From Bacteroidota bacterium (GTDB taxonomy: Bacteria > Bacteroidota > Bacteroidia > Chitinophagales > Saprospiraceae), in contig JASBVF010000032.1 of the NCBI GenBank assembly GCA_030147525.1, positions 165,547-229,546 of the forward strand: a DNA stretch of 64,000 bases, in the 5' to 3' direction. Under the pieces are notes generated by a model, which was given only the letters and a program-made list of their open reading frames with translations, was not told where the DNA came from and ran no database searches. Positions 45,798 through 54,110 of this stretch are shown in pieces; the first letter of the stretch is position 1; each line of letters opens with the position of its first letter. The translations under genes were made by a program, and so were the position numbers.

Positions 45798-47933
45798 ATG
45801 AAAAAATTGCTACAACTTTTTGCGCTCCTCATTTTTGCGGCTCCTTCGCTTGCCGGAGCGAATGAATTTTTCTCAAATCCGAATCATCCGGAAGCCTCTT
45901 TCGACCTGACCTGCTCCGCCAACATTCTGATCGACTCGACCAGTAACCCGGCAGGAGCCCTGATCCTGACTGCAGATGCCACCGGCGAAGCGCCATTCAG
46001 CTACCAGTGGAGCAACGGTGAAAATTCTCAATCGATCACTTTTTTTCAGTGGAATATAAACTACTGCGTCACCATCACCGATGCCTCCGGTTGCGAAGCA
46101 ACAGACTGCCTGTATTCAAATCCAACCTGCGCTGTGACAATTCAGGCCAGCAACACGGGCGCCCTGACCGCCATTCCAACCGGCGTTGCGCCGTTTACCT
46201 ACACATGGTCAAACGGGCAGGCTACCCAATCCATCACGCCGAATGCCCCCGGCAACTACTGCGTGGCAGTTGCTGACGCAAACGGTTGTTCGGCGACAGC
46301 CTGCTTCCAGTTTTCGGGCAATGGCGGCAGTGGTAACTGCGGCGTACAGGTTTACGCTGATTCATCTTCCGCCGGAACACTGGCAGTTTTTGCTTCAGCT
46401 ACCGGGCAGGCGCCATTTACCTACTCCTGGAACACCGGTGCAACATCGCAAAGTATTCCCATCACGCCCAACCTTGCCAACTACTGCGTGACCATCACCG
46501 ACAATACGGGCTGCGAAGCTTCCGATTGTTTTTCCTTCACCAATCCGGCGATCTGCAGCGTCGTTATCGAGGTTGATTCATTGCCGGGCTCTACCAACGT
46601 CCAACTGACCGCCAATGCTACCGGCCAGGGCCCTTTCACCTATCAGTGGAACATTCAAAACTGGCAAACGCAGACGATCACCGTTCCGCCAAACACCAGC
46701 AACCCGCTGACCTACTGCGTTACAATTACCAGTGCCAACGGCTGCACTGCCTCAAGTTGTGTGACTTTCCCCAACAATACCGGCTGTAACGTAACCATTT
46801 CCGAATCCGTGGACCCGGTCACCAACCAGGTCATCCTCGTGGCCAACACGCTCAACAGTGGACCTTATACTTATATGTGGAACACCGGCGAACTGACTCC
46901 AAGCATCATACCACAACCAACGGGTACCGGCACCTATTGTGTGACCGTCACAAGTGCAAATGGCTGTACCGCTTCGGATTGCCATACCTACCTGACGCCG
47001 AATTCCAGCCAGGTCCAGGGCTACGTTTACATCCCAGATTCAATCAACATACCGGTCATTCTTGACGGGGTCGTGGAGCTGTACCAAATTGATCCGGCAG
47101 GCAACCAGTATTCGCTGTTTGCAACCACTGATTTGCAGAACACCTCGAACGGATGGGCTGCATACTACAACTTTGGACAGGTGGCTACCGGTTCCTATAT
47201 TTTAAAAGTGTCGCTCGATCCGGGGTCTCCCTACTTCGAAGACTACCTGCCGACCTACTACGGCAATGTCGTTGAATGGAATGAATCAACGGTCATCAAC
47301 ATTCCTTCCAACCAGAGCTTTTACCAGGTTACCCTCGTTGAAGATGAAAACCTGACCGGTCCGGGCGGCATCAGCGGCCTCGTGGATGATGGCGATGGCC
47401 TGACTTCCGGCGGCAGTGATCGCAGCGGCCCGCTCGCAGGCATCAGCATTTTGCTGTTCAACGCAATGGAAGAACCTCTCACCCACACACTCACCGACGC
47501 TGAAGGCAAGTACGCTTTTGAAAACCTGCCTTACGGCACTTACAAAGTGTCAGTTGAAATTACCGGCCTGGAGCAGAGCGAACGTTGGGTAACGCTCAGC
47601 GCAGACCAGCCATTTTCCACCGGCAATGATTTTCAGGTGGATGAAAACGGTATTGTTAACGGAGTCTTGGCCTTAGTGAACGAAGGCAAACTCCTGGTTT
47701 ACCCGAACCCGGCAGCCGGCTCGCTGAATATTTACCTGGAAGCTGCTGCTGCGTTTGAAGCACAAATCACATTGAGCAGCCTTACCGGAAATGTGATATT
47801 GACGAAAAAACAAAACATCGCCACAGGCGGTCAGGTCATCGGGCTGGACGTAAGTGAACTCAACGGCGGGGTATATTTTCTGCAAATCACGACCGGAGGT
47901 GACGTTATTTCGAAGAAAATTGTGAAAAAATAA
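45798..47933 (+). CDS. SprB-repeat secreted protein with T9SS sorting domain
   Basis: A 711-residue protein with a signal peptide (MKKLLQLFALLIFAAPSLAGA). Residues ~35-400 hold five SprB-like repeats of ~65-70 residues, each with a GxxPFTYxWSNGxxTQSI core and a closing YCVTITDAxGCxAxxC. Next come two beta-sandwich modules: VQGYVYIPDS... and an SdrD/CNA-B-like GISGLVDDGDGL...GPLAGISILLF... followed by DAEGKYAFENLPYGTYKVSV. The C-terminus is a T9SS type A sorting domain (LLVYPNPAAGSLNIYLE, GGVYFLQITTGG). SprB-type repeats occur in gliding adhesins; this smaller protein is probably a surface or secreted adhesin. It is followed at 75 nt by the sigma-factor gene, with a hairpin between. Confidence 0.85.
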   Translation: MKKLLQLFALLIFAAPSLAGANEFFSNPNHPEASFDLTCSANILIDSTSNPAGALILTADATGEAPFSYQWSNGENSQSITFFQWNINYCVTITDASGCEATDCLYSNPTCAVTIQASNTGALTAIPTGVAPFTYTWSNGQATQSITPNAPGNYCVAVADANGCSATACFQFSGNGGSGNCGVQVYADSSSAGTLAVFASATGQAPFTYSWNTGATSQSIPITPNLANYCVTITDNTGCEASDCFSFTNPAICSVVIEVDSLPGSTNVQLTANATGQGPFTYQWNIQNWQTQTITVPPNTSNPLTYCVTITSANGCTASSCVTFPNNTGCNVTISESVDPVTNQVILVANTLNSGPYTYMWNTGELTPSIIPQPTGTGTYCVTVTSANGCTASDCHTYLTPNSSQVQGYVYIPDSINIPVILDGVVELYQIDPAGNQYSLFATTDLQNTSNGWAAYYNFGQVATGSYILKVSLDPGSPYFEDYLPTYYGNVVEWNESTVINIPSNQSFYQVTLVEDENLTGPGGISGLVDDGDGLTSGGSDRSGPLAGISILLFNAMEEPLTHTLTDAEGKYAFENLPYGTYKVSVEITGLEQSERWVTLSADQPFSTGNDFQVDENGIVNGVLALVNEGKLLVYPNPAAGSLNIYLEAAAAFEAQITLSSLTGNVILTKKQNIATGGQVIGLDVSELNGGVYFLQITTGGDVISKKIVKK

Positions 47934-47937
47934 CCGG

Positions 47938-47996
47938 ATTTCAGGATTCAGGTTTCGATGAGTTTAATCTCATTTCCAAAACCTGAATCCTGAAAT
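47938..47996 (+). repeat. 18-nt inverted repeat between the SprB-repeat gene and the sigma factor
   Basis: ATTTCAGGATTCAGGTTT (47938-47955) and AAACCTGAATCCTGAAAT (47979-47996) are perfect complements. An inner pair, ATGAG/CTCAT (47958-47962, 47969-47973), shortens the loop. The left arm is made of GGATTTCA/GGATTCA/GGTTTCG words (8, 7, 7 nt). It starts right after the upstream stop codon and ends 12 nt before the sigma ATG, so it could be an attenuator or a terminator separating the genes. Confidence 0.7.
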
Positions 47997-48007
47997 TTTA
48001 AGTACAA

Positions 48008-48577
48008 ATGATTGATTTTCAACTGCTTGAAGACACCATCAAGGGCGACCGCCGGGCACAGTTCCAGCTGTACAAGCGCTGCAGCAGTGTTTTGATGAGT
48101 GTATGCTCCCGCTACCGGCCAACGGAGAGCGAAGCAGTTGCAATGATGAATGAGGGGTTTCTTAAAATCCTTCAGAACCTGAAAAAGTACAGTACTGACG
48201 TCCCTTTCGAAGCCTGGATCCGACGCATCATGATCAACACACTGATTGATGATTTCAGGAAAAATCGGAAGGTCAGCGAGCTCATGGAGAGCCACGATTT
48301 TACCGATACCAGCAGCCACGAAGAGTTCGTGGATTTCAACACGGCAGACCTGGAATTCGACGCCGGCCAACTGGAAGCCATGATCCAAACGCTGCCACCG
48401 GTAAGCCTGAAGGTATTCAACCTCTACGCCATCGACGGTTACTCACATTCCGAAATTGGCAGCATGCTGGGCATCAGCGAAGGCACTTCGAAATGGCATC
48501 TTTCATTCGCCCGCCAACGTTTGCGGGAGTTATTGGTGAAACAGGGGGCCGGATATTTTGCAATGGCAAAAAAATAA
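48008..48577 (+). CDS. ECF-type RNA polymerase sigma factor
   Basis: A 189-residue sigma-70 family protein. Region 2 spans FLKILQNLKKY...FEAWIRRIMINTLIDDFRKN (residues ~55-95), and region 4 spans LPPVSLKVFNLYAIDGYSHSEIGSMLGISEGTSKWHLSFARQRLREL (~130-180), the DNA-binding helix-turn-helix. There is no region 1 or 3. It should direct RNA polymerase to a limited gene set. Its target box cannot be read from one window. It overlaps nothing but is followed at 40 nt by the anti-sigma/barrel fusion gene, as usual for ECF pairs. Confidence 0.93.
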   Translation: MIDFQLLEDTIKGDRRAQFQLYKRCSSVLMSVCSRYRPTESEAVAMMNEGFLKILQNLKKYSTDVPFEAWIRRIMINTLIDDFRKNRKVSELMESHDFTDTSSHEEFVDFNTADLEFDAGQLEAMIQTLPPVSLKVFNLYAIDGYSHSEIGSMLGISEGTSKWHLSFARQRLRELLVKQGAGYFAMAKK

Positions 48578-48617
48578 GCCCGGCTCAACGGGCTGGAAGT
48601 TTTTTAAACGAATAAAA

Positions 48618-49940
48618 ATGAAAAATAATCTCGACCGGTATTTCAGGGATAACCTCCGGGACAGGGAGTTCGAATTTAACGATGTCTGGTGGCAACAGGC
48701 CGAACAATTGCTCGATGCCAACCGCCGCAAACGCAGGGCAGCCCTCGCATGGCAGGGAGCTGCGTTGCTGTTGCTGGCAGCCGTTTTGGCTGGCTGGTGG
48801 TTTTTGAGTGAAAACCCCACACCTGTCCCTATTGAAAATTCAACGCAACAAGCTGATGCAAAGTCGCCAGCCGGGCATGGCATTTCAAAAGCGTTTTTTC
48901 AAAACGATCAAAACCAAGCTTCGGAAAAACCCGAATCCGCAAGCACAAGCGAGGACCAAACCAAAAATGCCATTCTGAATTCAAAAAAAGCTGATAATCC
49001 ACAGGAATCAGCGGCATTGACGGGCGTTTCCGCTCAGAAAAAAGAACAGCAGCAGCAGGTCGCCCCCCCCTACCCCACTGGCTTAAAAAAAGAAACTTCA
49101 CCCCCTGAAAATCCTGCATCCAACGCCGGCAACCCGGCAGCACAGACCGAAAACAAAAGCCACGCAATCGTACCTGAGAATTTTGATTCAACACCTGAAA
49201 CCGCCCGCCGGACGAAAGATTTAACGGCAATTCCAATGCTTGCAAGTCCCGTCCTGGGCGATTTTTTGAAAAACCTGAATCTCAGTTCCGGCGATCTGAA
49301 CCGGAGCAACTTCTCCAGGTTGGCTGTCGGTTTCACAGCGGCTCAACTGATGCAGGCAGGCAGCGCCTCCGGGGAACAACTCGTCATTGGCCATCGTGCC
49401 GGATTGGTGCTTCGTTACGGATTTTCAAAAAACTGGTTCGTCAGTTCCGGCTTGCAATACCTGCGCCGAGGCGGCACTTTCGAGGTGTCGAAAGCGGTGG
49501 AGAGCCGCCGCTACCGTTTCGGGGTGGAAGTGGACAGCCAACTGCTCAAACCAACAAGTCTGCACTACGCTTCCATGCCGGTGATGCTGGGCTGGCAACG
49601 AGGCCGGCATCTACTCGAAACCGGACTGCAGTTCGAATACCTTGCCGGGCTGCGGGGCTCCCGTGGAGTTTTTGAAAAAACGACTGATCTGCCACCCCGG
49701 AGAGGGTTTAAGACTCAGCAGGAAGGCTGGCTGGTGGAGGATGGCTACAAAAAAATCACAGCCACTGTGCAGCTGGGTTACCACTACCGGGTGAACCGTC
49801 AGCTATCGTTTGGAGCCTCCGTCAACTACACGCCTGGTGGAATTTTGGCAAAAAATTATGCTCCGCCGACGGGCCGTTTTCTTCTGAAAGAGGCTGATAA
49901 ATTTTTCATCACCGTGCAGTCGGTTTATTTTATCAAATAG
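48618..49940 (+). CDS. Anti-sigma-like inner-membrane protein fused to outer-membrane beta barrel (Dma-like)
   Basis: A 440-residue protein. Residues 1-38 are polar and helical (NLDRYFRDNLRDREFEFNDV), fitting a small cytoplasmic anti-sigma segment. Residues ~40-62 form one transmembrane helix (AWQGAALLLLAAVLAGWWFL). Residues ~65-210 are a long, low-complexity Ser/Glu/Lys/Pro/Gln linker. Residues ~220-440 alternate like an outer-membrane barrel (RAGLVLRYGFSKNWFVSSGLQYL, LHYASMPVMLGWQ, TVQLGYHYRVNRQLSFGASV) and end in Ile-Lys. This order matches the dual membrane-spanning anti-sigma (Dma) proteins of Bacteroides thetaiotaomicron, as I recall them. No recognised anti-sigma zinc motif is present. 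I start at ATG 48618; the longer frame overlaps the sigma gene. Confidence 0.75.
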   Translation: MKNNLDRYFRDNLRDREFEFNDVWWQQAEQLLDANRRKRRAALAWQGAALLLLAAVLAGWWFLSENPTPVPIENSTQQADAKSPAGHGISKAFFQNDQNQASEKPESASTSEDQTKNAILNSKKADNPQESAALTGVSAQKKEQQQQVAPPYPTGLKKETSPPENPASNAGNPAAQTENKSHAIVPENFDSTPETARRTKDLTAIPMLASPVLGDFLKNLNLSSGDLNRSNFSRLAVGFTAAQLMQAGSASGEQLVIGHRAGLVLRYGFSKNWFVSSGLQYLRRGGTFEVSKAVESRRYRFGVEVDSQLLKPTSLHYASMPVMLGWQRGRHLLETGLQFEYLAGLRGSRGVFEKTTDLPPRRGFKTQQEGWLVEDGYKKITATVQLGYHYRVNRQLSFGASVNYTPGGILAKNYAPPTGRFLLKEADKFFITVQSVYFIK

Positions 49941-49943
49941 AAA

Positions 49944-51122
49944 ATGAAACAACTATTTTTTCATAAAATACTGATAATCTTCACATTACTTGTCGGGTGT
50001 CAAAAAATTGACGTAGAACCGGTGGAAGGCACTCCCGTCTTTTCGATCACCGCTGAGGTGGATGGCGATGCTAAAAACTGGCAGGCCGGCGTGGACGGGT
50101 ACTACATGTTTAGTGAATTTGAAAAAGATACAAACGACGTGTACGTTTTCACGGGGCGGATGCAGCAGGACAGTTGCAATTCAGTTTGCGGGGAGTCATT
50201 GACCATTCATATCCGGGATTTTCAACAGGTTTTCGGCACGAACCCGGACGTTGACCTGGCGCTGAAACCGGGTGATTATTTTTATAAAAAAGAAAATACA
50301 GACAGTTCATTTTGGCTACTCGACACGACCATTTTTTACCATACAGCCTTCGACGCTTCGGCGTCGGTCAGCCCGACCGGTACGGCAATTTTCACCTGGA
50401 ATTTTGGCGGATTGGGTACGGCCACCGGCCTTACACCTGAGTTTGACTTCGACCAACTTGCTCAGCCGGTGCCGGTGACGCTGAGCATGGCTGCCAGCAA
50501 CACGGGTTGCAGCAGTTCGCAAACCCGCACGGTAAGGAAACCTGCCCCCAACGCCAGCTCATGCAGCGTGCAGATTTTCGCAGAAAATGACACCACCTCA
50601 TTGGGTACAATTCTGACAGCGATGGCCAGCGGCGCTGCGCCATTTACCTACAGTTGGTCAAACGGAACGACCACAGCTTCCATTCTTCTGCCTTTCAATC
50701 AGGTGTCGCAGGCAACGGTGACGGTCACGGATGCGTTGGGTTGCACTTCTTCGTCTCAGGTCAGTTTTTCAAGTAATCCCGGTGGGCTGCCACCATACTG
50801 TTCGGCAGCATTTTCCTTTGATGTGGAGGAAGTCATGGAACTGGACAGTACGCAGGTTTTTATCCCCGGTAATCCCCTTCAATTTTCAAAAATCACAGTG
50901 GAATACACGGACGCCAACGGACAGCTCTACCGGTCAGACCGGCAAACGCAGGCCGGGTTTTCATTTTTCAAAATTTTGTCAGTGGAAGAATTTGACCTCA
51001 ACGAAATGGCTGAAAAAACTAAAAAACTGAGCATTCGTTTCGCCTGCCGACTGTGGGACGTTCAGGGTGATTTTATCGAAATAAAAAATGGGGAAGCCGT
51101 GATAGCTGTGGCCTACCCGTAG
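49944..51122 (+). CDS. Lipoprotein with one SprB-like repeat
   Basis: A 392-residue protein; signal peptide with lipobox (FTLLVGC, Cys19). Residues ~190-275 contain one SprB-like repeat (CSVQIFAEND..., GAAPFTYSWSNGTTTASI..., TVTVTDALGCTSSS), the same unit found five times in the secreted protein three genes upstream. The rest is beta-rich and unassigned. Its start is only 3 nt after the barrel fusion, so they are co-transcribed. A role as surface partner or ligand-contact protein of the barrel is inference. Confidence 0.8.
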   Translation: MKQLFFHKILIIFTLLVGCQKIDVEPVEGTPVFSITAEVDGDAKNWQAGVDGYYMFSEFEKDTNDVYVFTGRMQQDSCNSVCGESLTIHIRDFQQVFGTNPDVDLALKPGDYFYKKENTDSSFWLLDTTIFYHTAFDASASVSPTGTAIFTWNFGGLGTATGLTPEFDFDQLAQPVPVTLSMAASNTGCSSSQTRTVRKPAPNASSCSVQIFAENDTTSLGTILTAMASGAAPFTYSWSNGTTTASILLPFNQVSQATVTVTDALGCTSSSQVSFSSNPGGLPPYCSAAFSFDVEEVMELDSTQVFIPGNPLQFSKITVEYTDANGQLYRSDRQTQAGFSFFKILSVEEFDLNEMAEKTKKLSIRFACRLWDVQGDFIEIKNGEAVIAVAYP

Positions 51123-51129
51123 GCTGGAT

Positions 51130-52431
51130 TTATTTGAAACGAATCGCTTTTACCGGGCTGATCTTGGTCACCAGCCAGGAAGGAATCGTCAGAAAAATCA
51201 TGATAATCACCAAGGCTCCAGCATTGAGTGCCAGGATGGTCAATGGATTGAGCTCGATGGGTGCAACGGGCAGGTAGTAATTTTCTTCGCTGAGGCGAAT
51301 GAACCCGTATTTTTGCTGAAGCAGGCAAAATGAGATGCCGATGAAGTTGCCCCAAAACAACCCAAGCAGGATGATGTACCCGGCATGGTAGAGGAAAATT
51401 TTACGGATGCCCCAATTCGTTTGGCCGAGTGATTTCAGGGTGCCGACCATGTTTGTTCTTTCCAGAATCAGAATCATCAGGGCCGTGATCATGTTGATGA
51501 GGCCGACGATGACCATAAGCGCCAGAATGACCACCTCGTTGATGTCCTGCAAGGCCAGCCATTCGAATATAGCGGGAAATTTTTCACGAATATTTTCGCA
51601 GTAGAGATCTGCGGGAGTTTCCTCGAGGTAGATGTACTCCGTCATGATGTCCAGGTCGCTGAGGTCTTCGATGAACACCTCAAAACCGCCCACCTGATCA
51701 CTTCGCCAGCCCAATAGTTCCTGCACTTTTTTCAAATCCACGAGGGCAAACTTTCGGTCGTATTCTTCAAGTCCGGTTTTGTAAATTCCTTCCACGGTGA
51801 ACCGGCGTCGCAGCGCCTCTCCATCGGCAACAAAGTTGAAAATGAATTTGTCGCCAATGCCCAGTTCAAGGCGGTCGGCAGTTTGCCGGGAAAGGATGAT
51901 GCCTTCGGTAGAGGCGGAATCTGAGAGTGTAAGCTTTTGACCCTCAACAAGATATTTATCAAAAAAGGACCAGTCAAAATCCTGCCCAATGCCCTTGAGG
52001 ATGATCCCTTCGATTTCCTTTTTGGTTTTGATGATGCCTGGCTTGAGCGCAAAAGCCTGGATATGGCGGATGCCGCCTTCCGTCTGTTTCACCACATCGT
52101 AAGGCAGTTCAAATCCAAGAACCTGAAATTTTTCCTGAAATGAAATTTTACCAACCGTATCCAGCCCGGGGTAAAATGGCTGGTAAATACTGATGGGAAC
52201 TGCTTCGCCCGTTGAGCGGTTAATCTGGGTACTTGTGATATGGATATGCCCCCAAAAACCAAAAATCTTTTCGCCAATTTGATTTTTAAAACCGGAAATG
52301 ACGGCTGTCGCAACAATCATGACCGTCAGGCTAAGCGCCACCGCTACGATTGCGATGCGGATAATGAGTCCGGAAAAGGACTGACGTTCGGAGGAAGCGA
52401 CTCGTTTGGCGATGAAAAATGGCAGATTCAT
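51130..52431 (-). CDS. FtsX/LolC-type ABC transporter permease
   Basis: A 433-residue protein. MNLPFFIAKRVASS... then a transmembrane helix, the MacB/FtsX periplasmic domain (about 60-275), then three C-terminal transmembrane helices with the FtsX motif (LERTNMVGTLKSLGQTNWGIRKIFLYHAGYIILLG...). This resembles the LolC/LolE permeases, which release lipoproteins from the inner membrane; no ATPase gene is adjacent, so LolC/E versus other FtsX type remains open. A TATCTTTG -7 box (52437-52444, minus strand) lies only a few bases before the ATG, suggesting a leaderless or very short-leader transcript. Confidence 0.85.
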   Translation of the reverse strand: MNLPFFIAKRVASSERQSFSGLIIRIAIVAVALSLTVMIVATAVISGFKNQIGEKIFGFWGHIHITSTQINRSTGEAVPISIYQPFYPGLDTVGKISFQEKFQVLGFELPYDVVKQTEGGIRHIQAFALKPGIIKTKKEIEGIILKGIGQDFDWSFFDKYLVEGQKLTLSDSASTEGIILSRQTADRLELGIGDKFIFNFVADGEALRRRFTVEGIYKTGLEEYDRKFALVDLKKVQELLGWRSDQVGGFEVFIEDLSDLDIMTEYIYLEETPADLYCENIREKFPAIFEWLALQDINEVVILALMVIVGLINMITALMILILERTNMVGTLKSLGQTNWGIRKIFLYHAGYIILLGLFWGNFIGISFCLLQQKYGFIRLSEENYYLPVAPIELNPLTILALNAGALVIIMIFLTIPSWLVTKISPVKAIRFK

Positions 52432-52436
52432 GCGGG

Positions 52437-52444
52437 CAAAGATA
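52437..52444 (-). promoter_or_regulatory. Promoter box almost at the permease ATG
   Basis: TATCTTTG (minus strand) followed by GCCCGC and the ATG: an exact -7 consensus only 5 nt from the start codon. No -33 box was found at normal spacing. If used, the mRNA would be nearly leaderless. Confidence 0.4.
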
Positions 52445-52507
52445 AAATTGTTGATGGTTGTTGAGGTTCCTGAAGTCTGAATTTGTTGGATTGTTGCCAA
52501 CTGTTTC

Positions 52508-52537
52508 GCAATCTAAAATTGAGTTCGCTATTTTTGC
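52508..52537 (+). promoter_or_regulatory. Promoter of tyrS
   Basis: TATTTTTG near 52530-52537 matches the -7 consensus, with TTTC about 20 nt upstream as a partial -33 element. It lies in the divergent space with the permease gene, about 75 nt before the tyrS ATG. Confidence 0.5.
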
Positions 52538-52611
52538 CGCTTCAAAATTTCAGACAAGCAAGCTGCAAGCAAGCCAAACTATTCATAATCAAACATTTAA
52601 GCAATCAAAAC

Positions 52612-53886
52612 ATGAACTTCATCGAAGAACTACGCTGGCGGAACATGCTCCATACTCCAACCGAGGGTGTTGAAGAACACCTGGCCGGCGGCATGAGAAC
52701 AGGCTACATCGGATTTGACCCAACAGCCCCTGCACTTACCATCGGTAATTACGTCCAGGTGATGATTCTGACGTTGTTTCAACGTTCCGGCCACCGCCCC
52801 ATCGTGCTGATGGGAGGCGCTACCGGCCGCATCGGTGATCCCTCCGGCAAGGACAAAGAACGGGAGTTGAAAACGACCGACGAGCTGGATGCCAACCTCG
52901 CCAGCCAGCAGGCGCAGATGATGAAATTCCTCGAATTTGGCGACAAAGGCAACCAGGCAATCTTGATGAACAACCTGGATTTTTATAAAAATATGGATGT
53001 TCTGACTTTCCTCCGTGACGTTGGTAAAACGCTGACCGTCAACTACATGATGTCAAAAGACAGCGTTCAGAACCGCCTGGAAACGGGACTTTCTTTCACG
53101 GAGTTCAGTTACCAACTGCTGCAGGCTTACGACTACCAGTGTTTGTACAAAGAAGCCGGTTGCACCGTGCAATTGGGTGGCAGCGATCAGTTCGGAAACA
53201 TCACTTCCGGTATCGAATTCATCCGGCGAAACCTGGGTGAAAAAGCTTACGGCGTCACCTCCAATCTGCTGACCAAATCAGACGGTAAAAAATTTGGCAA
53301 ATCCGAACAGGGGAATATCTGGCTTGACCCGGAGTACACTTCTCCATACAAATTTTACCAGTTCTGGATCAATGCCGACGACAAGGATGTACCGAAGTTA
53401 ATTCGCTATTTCACCCTCAAGTCAAAGGAAGAAGTGGAAGCGATGGAAGCCGAACATGCCACCAATCCGCAGGCGCTCAAGCGCATGTTGGGCGAAGAGC
53501 TGACGGTGCGAATTCATTCTGAGGAAGCATACAATGCAGTGCTCAAGGTATCCGAGCTGCTTTTCAACGCCAAGGCCAGCCGTGAAACCTTGCTGGATCT
53601 GGGTGTGAAAGATTTGAAAACCGTATCGGAAGAAATCCCCAGCTTCGAAGTTCCAAAAGATGCCCTTGCCAACGGCGTGAATATTCTCGACCTGATGGCT
53701 GACAACACCACGATTGTTTCATCAAAAGGCGAAGCCAGGCGGGCGATTCAGGGCCAGGCTGTTTCTGTAAACAAAGAAAAAATCAGCTCCGTGGATGCAG
53801 CCATCAACCATGAATCGCTGCTACACGGAAAATACATCATGCTGGAAAACGGGAAGAAGAATAAGTTTATGATTGTGGCGGTGTAA
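52612..53886 (+). CDS. tyrS: Tyrosyl-tRNA synthetase with altered HIGH motif
   Basis: A 424-residue class Ic synthetase. MNFIEELRWRNMLHTPTEG opens it; GFDPTAPAL leads into TIGN (residues 43-46) where most TyrRS have HIGH or a near variant; GGATGRIGDPSG; SYQLLQAYDYQCLYKEAGCTVQLGGSDQFGNI; KKFGKSE as the KMSKS loop; and a C-terminal S4-like RNA-binding domain (SSKGEARRAIQGQAVSVNKEK). It attaches tyrosine to tRNA-Tyr. The first His of HIGH is Thr; the frame is clean and the rest of the pocket is intact. I chose ATG 52612 because it begins the conserved N-terminus. Confidence 0.95.
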   Translation: MNFIEELRWRNMLHTPTEGVEEHLAGGMRTGYIGFDPTAPALTIGNYVQVMILTLFQRSGHRPIVLMGGATGRIGDPSGKDKERELKTTDELDANLASQQAQMMKFLEFGDKGNQAILMNNLDFYKNMDVLTFLRDVGKTLTVNYMMSKDSVQNRLETGLSFTEFSYQLLQAYDYQCLYKEAGCTVQLGGSDQFGNITSGIEFIRRNLGEKAYGVTSNLLTKSDGKKFGKSEQGNIWLDPEYTSPYKFYQFWINADDKDVPKLIRYFTLKSKEEVEAMEAEHATNPQALKRMLGEELTVRIHSEEAYNAVLKVSELLFNAKASRETLLDLGVKDLKTVSEEIPSFEVPKDALANGVNILDLMADNTTIVSSKGEARRAIQGQAVSVNKEKISSVDAAINHESLLHGKYIMLENGKKNKFMIVAV

Positions 53887-53887
53887 G

Positions 53888-54044
53888 GAGTAGGCAAGTA
53901 TGCGAGTAGGCCGGTAGGCCGGTAGGCAAGTAAATGGGCTGCCGGAAACTTTTACCATAAAATCAGCTGTGGGATATGGATTCCTTCAGCTGATTTTTTA
54001 TTTTGAAAAAACGCATGGTCTCCTACTCGCCTACAGGCCTACTC
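53888..54044. repeat. Tandem 8-nt array with distant inverted complement, flanking the tyrS terminator
   Basis: Six 8-nt units begin 2 nt after the tyrS stop: GAGTAGGC, AAGTATGC, GAGTAGGC, CGGTAGGC, CGGTAGGC, AAGTAAAT (53888-53935). The inverted copy GCCTACAGGCCTACTC (54029-54044) matches the arm 53904-53919 in 15 of 16 positions. The tyrS terminator hairpin sits inside the loop. Confidence 0.7.
53959..53998 (+). terminator. Terminator of tyrS
   Basis: AAAATCAGCTG (53959-53969) pairs with CAGCTGATTTT (53987-53997), followed by T. An 11-bp stem and 17-nt loop, 72 nt past the stop. Confidence 0.8.
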
Positions 54045-54110
54045 AAAACAAAAGGGCGAAGGTCTTTCAACACTCCGCCCTTTCTAAAAAGATATTGGAT
54101 TGCGTAAATT

